Of a DNA stretch of 64,000 bases, positions 24,301 through 35,800 are shown in pieces; the first letter of the stretch is position 1, and every line of letters begins with the position of its first letter. The DNA lies in contig NC_061770.1 in assembly GCF_022458985.1 (NCBI RefSeq), positions 35,011,599 to 35,075,598 on the forward strand. Reading direction: 5' to 3'. The notes beneath the pieces are model-generated. The model was not told where the DNA came from. It made no database searches and saw nothing but the letters and a program-made list of their open reading frames with translations. This stretch comes from Mugil cephalus. Taxonomy: Eukaryota > Chordata > Actinopteri > Mugiliformes > Mugilidae. A program made the translations under genes and the position numbers.

Positions 24301-26800
24301 GGGGGTGGGGGTGTGTTGGGTGGGGGTGTGTTGGGGGGGGGGGTGAATGTGATCAGTCTCCAGTAGTCTGCATGTCATTAGCACCACCCCACTACCTCCA
24401 CCCTCCATATTAGGCTCATAGCCTGGATCAGGGTGTGGGAGGAGGGAGTGGAGCCGGAGCCACGTGGTCGACTTTACAACAGGAAGAAAAAAAAAATAAA
24501 TTAAATAAATGTATTATATTAATGTATTTGTCTTTATAGTGTAATTAATGTAACAATTAACGGCGTCGTAGCGACACAACGTTTTTTTTTTTAAAAGAGA
24601 AGCTGTGGCGTTTAACACCAACGTCCCGTTATTTAACAGAATAAACGTATAAAAGCAGCAGCTGCAGCGGCGCCTCCGTGTAACTCGTGGTGTTAATTGT
24701 GTCGATATTTGCTCTGTTCACGTGAAAATGAGACTGCAATTAAAAAAAAAAGAAAGAAAACACTCAGATATCAAGGTTTACATGTTTTTTTTTTTTTTTT
24801 TTTTATTGAAAACCAGGAACTAAAATAAATAAACCGCCTCAGAGCAAGAATAGAAACAGTTCAAATGCCATGATAATGATGTGAAACTATGCGGATATTA
24901 CACATGATAAATGCAATAAATAAATAAACATAACGTTGGGTGTTTGTTGTTGTTTCGTGCTGCATTTAAGTCAAGTTGGTAGAATTGGACCTTCAAACGT
25001 CCACCTCCAATTCACTGAACTACGTCCACACAGAGGACATGTTTACTGGACGAGTGATTTTTGGTTCCTGTTCAACTTCAGCCGACAAAGATTAAAAATA
25101 TGACACAACCCCGCACGGTGGGTGTGGTTTTGGTTTATGACCTTAAATAAATAACTACAAAAGATGAGGCTCGGCCGAAGCAAGATACTTCATGTGATCA
25201 GTCTCAACTGCTAGAGGAAGTCATTTGCTTTTATCTGGCTGTGGTGAACAACGAGGAGTTAATTCCTTCATTTTAACTTTATTTTGTAGTTTTTTTTATT
25301 AACAAGCATAAACTTCCTAACCGAGGCACAAAAAGAAATGTGTCCCCCAGGAAAATCTGTCAAATGACGGCCATTACATTTCTTTCTACGTTTTATTCAT
25401 TTATAATCCAGCTGTTGTCTAGTTTTTGTTGCATTATGTGTAACTCTGTGTTTGTTATGTGTACGTGAGCATGTTTGTGCGTTTGTTACATGTTTGTCGG
25501 ACCCCAGGAAGAATAGCAGACGCTGGTGCTAACGGGGACGCTAATAGTAAAAGGAAAGGAAAGATTACACAATGCACAGGTGTTAAACACAATACAATTA
25601 CACAGAAGTAACGTTGTAGACGTTGTGTATATATGTGCATCAGATTAATTGGACAAATTGAATCTCTAATACTATTCTCTAATAGGACAGTTCTGTAAAT
25701 GTAAACACTTTCATAACGTATTTCTTTGCACTAAAACAAAAGGAAACTTTTGTAGTTGTCGTTATTTAGACGTTAATACGCTTGTTGTGTTACTGGTCTG
25801 AAGTCAAACTGAGGTGAATGTTGCCCCCCTGAAGTAAAAAGAGTCTGACACCCCCTGGTTTAAACCATCATTTTAGTATCGGTGGGTATTGACAAGGACT
25901 TAATACGATACGTATCGCGATACTTGAGTCACGATACGATACATTATCGCGATATCATGATATTGCAATATTCTACATATGTCACAGAGAAATTTTTAAT
26001 GCAGCTTAAAATACATGTTGCATAATATATATATATATATATATATATGTACATAAAATAACATCAGTGATAAAACATTGGACAAACAACATTAATCCAA
26101 ATGATCCATTTCCAGTTTATTGCACAGAAAAAGTTCAGGATCGACCAAAAAACACGACTTTCACTTTCGCTTTTAGAATCGATATTCAATATTGTATCGC
26201 GAAAATAAAAAGTATCGCGATATATATATTGCCATATCGGTATTTTTTTCAGTCACCTACACAGATGACCGCAACATTTCAATTACAAAAAATGCTATCG
26301 CTAATTCGTAATACACTGTTTTACACTAACCTGCTACCTATTTATATATATATATATGCTAACGGTGCGAAATAGAGGATATTTAATTAAATATCAACAT
26401 TCGCCTACTTTACTTGTTCTTTGCACTAAAGCAAATGGACAAAAATCTATGTCATAGTGTTGTTGCCTTACTCGTTCGGCCTTAATTTAAATCGAATTAG
26501 CCCCCGAACTACAGCGAGTTTTTCATCTTAAAAGTGACATTTCTATACAACCAGTGTTGAGATGCACCAGTGAAAGTGGCTCCAGGTCAGGGCTACGTTT
26601 TTCTTCTCTGAAGGTAGAGAAGATGGTTCATTCCTTTAATGCAGACACGACCTGGTTGAATTTGGTTTCCAATTAAGAAAAAAAAAGTACAAGTCTGCAT
26701 TTAAAATCAGGGAAGCAAATACACAATGAGTTAATTCTGACTTGGCTTGTGTCGTTGTGTCAGAGCAAAGAAAGTAGAGAGTGTGTGTGTGTCGCTCCTT

Positions 26801-26832
<32 letters not shown>

Positions 26833-29800
26833 TGGGGATACATGTTGTGGGGGGATGGGCGCCTCAGGTTTGTTACACAGGGTTTCCCGCTCTGTCTGGC
26901 AGGGACCGGCTGGACAGGCGGAGGGAAGGGGGCGGGGTTAAGAGGTTAACAGAAAAGGGGTGTGGCCTAAGGTGGCGTCTCTCTCGCTCGCTGTCTGCGC
27001 ATGTGTGACCCTACACTGACAGGGTTTCCTGTGGCTGAGTGCAGGGGCGGAGTCCGCCGAGATAAATAGCCCCTCCCCCTCAAGCTTGCAACAAATTACA
27101 CACACACACATGGACATAGAAACAAGTCGCAGTGAATGGCTTAATTTATTTATTTATATGTATTATTTTTTTTTTTATTTTATTTCACATCTCGTACTGG
27201 CTGCAAGTATCACATAGGTTTGATAATGTGAAATAAATCACATTTCTATTATATTTCTTCCTATTATCCAATGTTTATAAGGGATCTAAATATGATTAAC
27301 AACATTGATTAAAATTAAGAAAAGTCATTAAATAGAAGGGTTAAAAAGAAATTTATTTCAACCCATTTAGACACCATTAGGCCTCTTCTTCATTGTGTGT
27401 CAGCGTTAAAGTTGACTGGAGAGCGTTGTCTCGTTTTTCTCTGATTGACTGAATGAAACTCACATGTTTCTAAACTACAGATTTTTACAATATGGATTTT
27501 TATTAATTCATTTATTTATTTTTTAACATCAGCATTGGCCAATGACTGATGCGTGTTACTGATTTTTCTCAGCCGATACTGCTTTTTCCTCCCCTCATTT
27601 ACATGATACAAATGACACAATGATAACAAAGTCTCAATTTAACCCAGAGAATATTTAACGCTCTTATATATATAAAATCTAGAGAGACATACTGAACAGA
27701 CCCTGCGGACTCCAGTCTATTCCACCTCACCTTGAAAGAGGCTAATTACTATGTTTAGCTTAAAGGCAGAATTAGTCTCACACCTCGGCTTTAACATCAA
27801 CACACATTCCTAATAAAAGCTTAACAACAGCACAACGGCTCCCATCTAAACGGGACAGTGGGTGATTGACAACCTGCACTATTGGCTTAACAGAGAGAGG
27901 GTTGGTGCTGAGTGATAAAGTAAATAGATTTGTTTGGTTAGCATTAAAAAAATAAATAAAATAAGCGAACGAAAAACATTTTTTCAACTCTTATTCTTAC
28001 GGATGCTCCGCACGCCTTGTGAGAACAAGCATTTCCCAGATTCCAGCTACATGCACAATGCTAGTGGGCTAGCGTCACTGTATGGGCTGCACAGTCTGCA
28101 GTGTCTTCAGCAGCACAGGGCTGATACCAGCCGATACCAGTAAAAACAAAAAACCCAACATATTGGTCGATCTCTATTCCAAACCTCACTGAGACGCACA
28201 TGGACGCAATTTACAATGTGCTGAAGTTACCACATGTGGTTCCTTTGGTTCCACTTCAGCGTTTCCAGCTGCTCCTTTACGAGGCCCATTTCTGTAGTAA
28301 ATATCAAGGTAGCTTTGGCGTCTAGATACGAGTTACTCGTTTCTCGCTACATTAGCTTTGTGAAAGTAGCGTTCGGTGTTTGTTGTTGGTTTGGTGCAGC
28401 TTTTGTGTTTGTTTTTTGAGGTTGAGTGAAGTTGGTCGTATTGAATGACCACGTGCTACCACCTCAAACATCCACAACGCACAATTTACACATTTTGATC
28501 TGACTGGTTTGATTTCTGGTGACGTTTTGATGCTGCACAGATACCAATCCTGTCTTTTTAATAACGGTGTTTGGGAAAAAGGTTTAATAGCAAAACCTTC
28601 ACACGAACGGTTCTTTGATCATCTCAGGCTCACGTTTAACCCCAATTTCTGACGTGTTTGTGTTTGTTGTTTGCAGGAGAATTTGAGGAGGAGTCGAAGC
28701 AGCCGACTCTGGCTGAACAACAGAAACACCAGCTGAAACACAGAGAACTCTTCCTGTCTCGACAGTTCGAATCTCTACCCGCAACTCACATACGGTTCGT
28801 TGTTCACTGGCGTTTAGTCGCAGCCCGGACGCTGAAATCAGGATTACACTTCGTTTCAATGCAACTATTCTGCTCCCACTTATTTATTTATTTCATCCTT
28901 TGGCTTATCCCTTCGCTGGTAAAGCTTTTTAAACCAATCGGAGCTCTACACAGGAGTGATTTTCTTCTGATTTCATTGATAAAAGTCATGATAGGATTGA
29001 GTCAACACATGTTTTCAAAACAAAACAAATCCAGGGGAACACAACAACTTCTTATTTTACTCAAAAATCAAGAATAAAACCACTAGGACTGACTTTTGTG
29101 ATAGAAGCTTCAGAGTCTTGGCTTTGAAATGAGACCAAGAACATGAATGAGCTCTAATATGTCCATTAATAGACGTCGGCTGGACTGACCGTCTGTTTCA
29201 GAACCAAGAACAGAGCTGTTTTATGACAGTAGCGTGTTTCCTCTTTAAAGTTTCTAGCTGCTTCCTCCATATTCACAATTTTCTAATTCCTTGTTTCATT
29301 GTTTTGGATCCGTACGACTCGTTTTTCAGTCTCTATTGTTGAAAGTGAAGCCAGAAACGTGTTTTGTGACTTTAAAAGAAACTTTAAATCATAACCTGAA
29401 GCCTGGAAGTTTTTTTAAACTTTTAAACTCTGGTAATGAAGTTAAATAAAGACACCAGATATAATGGAGCTAATAACATAACTCGCCTCCACGTGATCGT
29501 ATCAGTAATTAACCACATGCTGTTATTTAATGACAGAGTCACTCTCGTGTGCTTTTATTTGTTAATTCCTGTTTAGATTTATTTTCTGTGTAGCTGGTTC
29601 ACGGCTACGGGGACAGAATATGTTCGAAGCCTCTCGTTACTAATGAACACACATCACTTCGGGCCTTTTTCAGCTAATGATTCCTAACGACGGTTGTGTG
29701 TTTAGTCCATTTATCCCGACATAAATCAGACGCTAGTTCTTTGGTTTATTGCTCGTTTTAATACGTCTTAACGTTTAACGAGCTACATAAGTGTCTTTCA

Positions 29801-32800
29801 CGTCCCCCCCCCCCGTCGTAAACGTCCTCTCTGCTCTTTTCGCCGCCTCCCCCAGGGGGAAATGTAACGTCACCCTCCTCAACGAGACCGACGTCCTGGC
29901 CGGATACCTGGAGAAAGAGGTACGACGCCATCTGGCTCACGTTAGCTCTGCAAGCCTGTTTATTCTCCGGCTTTATTTATCAACAGCGTCAGATTTAAAA
30001 CAGCTCGTTAACCTTCCTTCCTCCGCTTTTCTCTCCAGGACTGTTTCTTCTACTCGTTGGTGTTCGACCCCGTCCAGAAGACGCTGCTGGCCGACCAGGG
30101 CGAGATCCGGGTGGGCTCCAAGTACCAGGCGGAGATCCCCGACAAGCTAGCGGAGGGTGAGCGCGGAAACCGGGGAGATGCATGAATCAGTTTTTAGTTC
30201 ATCCACATTACAACGTGTCCTCTTGTTGTCTCAGGAGAAGCCGACACCAGGATCCAGGAGAAGCTGGAGACCAAGGTCTGGGACCCCAACAACCAGCTCA
30301 AAGACCCTCAGATCGACCAGTTCCTGGTGGTGGCCAGGTAACGTCGTCCGCCGGCATCGCTGTGGGCTGTTGCCATGGCGAAGCATGCACCTGTTTATTT
30401 ATTTGTTTGGGAAAAAAAAAACGTCAAAACTAGTTCAAAATATCAACAGTGCAAAAGCAAAAAATGAAAAAAGGAGTTTCTTATTGTGTGTGATACAGGT
30501 AATTTTATTTTTTGTTTTGAATCAGACGTCTAAACTTTTGGAGGGAATCACTTTACTCTCAGCAGCCTGCTACGCCCTCTAGTGGTCAACTCATGTAAAA
30601 ACTATATAAAAAACAAGTAGTGTGACTGTTTTAAGTGAAACGTGAACCGATTGGTTTTTATTTCAGAGCCGTGGGGACGTTCGCTCGCGCCCTGGACTGT
30701 AGCAGCTCCATCCGCCAGCCCAGCCTCCACATGAGCGCAGCAGCCGCCTCCAGAGACATCACACTGGTGAGACACACTCACAGACACACAACCATCAGCA
30801 CGTCTTTACATGGGAGATATTCATTTATGTGTTTATTAACCCTAGAAGGTTATAAACAGTTACTATATCAGGTTGATTTCAACAAATAAAACATCTAAAC
30901 GTATCTAAATACAGCAACACGTGGTAATTTCAAGTACTTTCATTTCATTTTTAGATATAAAACACATAAATGTATCACAGGAGTCTCATAATAAATAATA
31001 ATTAAAATAATAATGGAACTAGGAACTTGAGTTTGGGTCCATCTGTTCCTGGGACATGTGAGACTGGTCCAGTGAAGACGTAATAATAATAATAATAATA
31101 ATAATATCTGCTTAAAACAGGGTTTATTTTAACCCCAGGTTCCACTTTAAATGGCTCAACTCTCCTCATGGCTCAAAGAACGTCACATTTGATGAACAGA
31201 TGATGCCAAACACAAATGAACACATTAACCTCCTAATACCTGAGCTTTGGTTTTATTTGCATTCTTTTTATTCTCCAACGTATTTGGGATTAACGGGAAC
31301 TAACGAGTTTAAAAACTAAGCATCACCCTTGAAAAGGAAGTAGTTTTAGGTGGAAAAAACATGTCCTCATATGTGGACACGGGGATTATTCCATGCTGCA
31401 TTATAATAAATTCACCGATATAACAAAATATAAAACTGAACATGCAAAGACAGAATTTCAAATAGTGAATTCCCAATGTCCTCAAATGAGTATATGCTAA
31501 TTAGCGAAGTTATAGCTCGCTACTACTGAGCATTTATTACATTTATGTGTCATATTAAACAAGAAAAGTTAACACGCAAAAATAATCAAGTTACAACTGT
31601 AAAATTTAATGAGGTTTTGCACATTTTTGCACTTTTGTTACGTGATTTGCTGCAGAAAGAATCCGCTGAAACTCTCACCATCGTGTTTTTACACCAACTA
31701 GCATCTCGTTAAGAGGATAAAAGTTTAAATGAAGCAGAATAAGAAGCTGCCACTAACATAAAACATAACGTCCCCATATGAGGACGCAGGGTCTCAGCAC
31801 TTTAAGCTATTGATTATTTAAACTGTGGTTTTATTCTGACTCAGTCGATCTTGTCGTCGTGCACCATATGTTACCAGTTCAAAGTATTTTATCGTCTGAT
31901 TTAATAAACAAACACTAATGAAAATGACTTAAAAGATAATTGTTCAAAACCCAAAGAAAACGACTCCGGACGTAACGTGACCTGAGCTGAACTTAAAAGG
32001 ATTCAAGCATTTTTATTTGTCATTTACAACCGAACAGAAGAATGAGATGGAACGAATTTACACACTCAGGTCCCAGATTAAATCCCTTAGTTACTATAAT
32101 AAATAGATAAGATGTAAATAAACAGTGTAGATAAGAATAAAGAGACAAAATAAAAGATAAATAATGTGGAAATATGAACAGAAATGGCAACAAAGCAGCA
32201 TGAGGTCACTTTCTTCTTGCATCTGTCGGTGTAAATGTCGGTTGTTATGGAGAAGCTTTGTGCAGCCGTCACCACCTAAGAGCTAAGTTAGATTAAAAGT
32301 CAGACGTTTTCTATGAATAAGATTTATTTGAATTATTACGATAATGTTAGAAAGACATTTAATTGATTGTTTGATAGGATCATATTTACTGGGACAGTAG
32401 AACCTCCTCATCATCGGTGGGAAACTCCTCTAGTGTCTTTACAAACATATAATGTGTTAATGTATTGGATCTAACTCCACCCTTAATAAAACCCCCCGTC
32501 TGTGTCCTCAGTTCCACGCTATGGACACGCTGCAGAAGAACAACTACGACCTGGCCAAGGCCATGTCCACCCTGGTCCCTCAGGGGGGACCCGTCCTCTG
32601 CCGTGACGAGATGGAGGAGTGGAGCGCCTCCGAGGCCATGCTGTTTGAGGAAGCCCTGGAGAAGTACGGCAAGGACTTCAACGACATCCGCCAGGACTTC
32701 GTAAGCCGCTCGTCCTCCTCCTCTTTTAACGAGTTTGTGTCCTGTAACGTGGAGACTTGACCAGATATGTCCCCTCCGTCCTCCCCTCAGCTTCCCTGGA

Positions 32801-35800
32801 AGTCTCTCGCCAGCGTGGTCCAGTTCTACTACATGTGGAAAACCACCGACCGCTACATCCAACAGGTTTGTGCTTTATAGCACGTCACACAACAACAACA
32901 CAACACGTTTTACTTCCTGTGCACGTTCTCACCACGTTCTCCTTTTCTTGTCTCTTAGAAGCGACTAAAGGCGGCGGAGGCTGACAGCAAACTGAAGCAG
33001 GTGTACATCCCCACCTAGTGAGTGTCACGTTCACCTGCCACACTGTCAATCAGGAAAACTTTATTTATAAGGCAACGTTTATACAAAAGATGCAGCTTTA
33101 CATGTAAACTAAAACAAAAGGTTTAAAGAGGAAACACTATCCCACCCCAACACTATGAAGTTAAGGAAAGACCAGAGAGAGAAATTAGTAATTATAAATG
33201 ACTAATTTAAGGATAAGAATAAATGAAATTCAACTAAAAGCCACTAAAGAGGTGAAAATTATTTTTTAAAAAAAGTAAAATTTGGTTAAAAGCCAGACTA
33301 AAAAGATAAAATAAGTTAAAATTACTTAAAATTACTTAAAAGCCAGACAAAAAATAAAATGATAGAATAAATGAAAATCAATTAATATAACTAGACTAAA
33401 AAGCTAAAAATAGTATAAAACTAGTAAAATTAGGTGAAAACTCAGACTAAAATGATAAAATAAAAACAATTAACCTGAATAAAATGATAAAAAAAGAATA
33501 AAAAATAAGTAAAAATTTAGTTAAAGGCCGTACTAAAAAGATAAAATAAGTTGAAATTAGTCCAAAGCAGATAAAAAGGTAAAATAATACAGTGTTAAAA
33601 TTTTTTAAAAGTCAGATTAAAAAGGTAACATAAGTTAAAAGCCAGACTTAAAAGATAAAATGACAAAATAAATTCAATTAATAACCCAACTAAAATGATT
33701 AAAATAATACAAAATAAGTAAAATTCAGTTAAGAGTCAGACTAACAAACACATAATGATAAAATAAATAAAAATCATTTAGTATCCAGAGTAAAAGGATA
33801 AACATCAGTTTAAAATAACCCTCCTTTCCTTTGTCAGTTTATTTTATTGTATTTTATGTAGTGTATGTTATTTACTGATCACTTCTTCTTCTCTTTCTCC
33901 AGCACCAAACCAAACCCCAATCAGATCATGGTGCCGGGAAGCAAACCCGGCATGAACGGAGCCGCAGGTTTTCAGAAAGGACTCAGCTGTGAGAGCTGCC
34001 ACAGTAAGTACACGATCAGTACACGATCAGTACACGATCAGTACATGATCAGTACATGATCAGTACATGATCAGTACATGATCAGTACATGATCAGTGTT
34101 GGTCGGTTTCTGAGGCTCGGTTCATCCCAGCGTGACGTCGGCTCAGATCCCGGGGAGTCGGAAAACCTCTAAAGTTTGATCATCTCAATAAAAGGCCTTA
34201 AAATGTCTTTAAAACCAGCAGATTTTACATTAAAAGGTCTTAACTGACCTCGGCCTGTTATGTTTCTGTATCTTATTAGTGGTTCAAACCTGCACAAACC
34301 CAGGCCAGCAGCACATTTACACAAACACACACAGGATTAACGTGGTTACGTCTCGGTTTGTGCTATAAGGAAGAATTATTTAGTTCTGAGCATAAACTCT
34401 AATATATAATAACAGGAATAAGAGTTAATCTCTTTAAATTCATCCCATGGAGGCAGATTAGAGCATCTCTGTTTAACACACTCAGTCTAAACTATTGAGT
34501 TCATTCATAAACTTTGAGTGACAATAGAGTCACATGATAATAAACCTCATTATACCACTATACCAACTATATATGTGCACCTTTATAGAGAATACGTTCT
34601 GGTCTAAATGTGTCCCCCCCCTCCCTCCCCAGCGGCCCAGTCCCCCCAGTGGTACGCCTGGGGCCCCCCCAACATGCAGTGCCGCCTGTGCGCCTCCTGC
34701 TGGATCTACTGGAAGAAGTACGGTGGCCTGAAGACTCCCACACAGCTGGAGGGAGCAGCCAGAGCCGGCGCTGTACGTCTCCTCCTCCTCCTTTATCTTT
34801 TATTTACCTTTCTACAGTCTGATGATCATCACCCACTAACCCTCCCTCCCTTGTATAGGAGCCGGGCCCCCGCAGTCACATGACGCGCCAGGAGGTCCAG
34901 GGCCTGTCGCCGTTCACCCGCAACGAGGGTCGCGCCAAGCTGCTGGCCAAAAACCGACAGACGTTCATCCTGCAGACCACCAAGCTGACCCGCGTGGCCC
35001 GGAGGGTGTGCGAGGACATCCTGCAGCCGCGGCGTGCGGCGCGCCGGCCGTACGCCTCCATCAACGCCAACGCCGTCAAGGCCGAGTGTACGCACGCACA
35101 CTTCAACATTATTAAACACTTAAATGTGTTGGAGGCAAATTCTGACCCGTGTGCAGGTTAAAGTGTTTCACGTGAGACATTAACAACAAATAAACAATTA
35201 AAATGCACATTTAGGAGTTAATTTCACTACACTTTGTCTGTTGAGCCTCTGATTTATGTGAGTAATCGACTGGAGAAGTTTCATGGTGACATCTGTTAGT
35301 TTAATTTTATCCTTGAAAAGTAGATTTTCCTTGTTTTTATGGGGACGAAGCTTCATGACGTCCTCAACAACAACTTTACTCTAACGCAACAAAAGAATTT
35401 TTCACTATTTTAGTAAATTCTGAAAGTCTCTTAATAAAATAAAAGTCACGTCCGTGATGTTACAACAAATGTTGCTCTGTGCGATCAAATTTAGATGAAA
35501 CATAGTGATGTGTTCAAAGATAAAAGGTCTTTTGAGCCAAAAAATAACATTTAATACACTTCTTACATTATTATAAGATGTTAAATGGTGCTACTACTAC
35601 TTTCTGGGAGCATTGCTGTGTTTTTAAACTTTTTCATTATTTATTCTGAATGAATGTCTGGTTTTCTAACGCATCATTATGAGGTTTAACGTGTTTTCAG
35701 AAGCCTGTGGTTGACATGTTTTCCTCCCTGCAGGTATGATCAGGCTTCCCAAAGCCACGAAAACTCCTATTAAGAGCAAACTGGTGCCTCGGCAGTCGCT

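Larger units (their letters stand above)
23475..28676 (+). other. mta2 intron 3
   Basis: Five-kilobase intron. Besides separately listed features it contains a T-run near 24786-24804, TATATA runs at 26026-26048 and 26343-26357, and low-complexity A/T DNA. No exon or RNA gene is recognised. Confidence 0.6.

Noticed and set aside
28658..29077. 139-codon frame spanning mta2 exon 4 and intron 4
   Set aside because: Only 28677-28794 matches MTA2; the rest is intron read-through after the GTTCGT donor. Noted as possible retention, not a separate gene.
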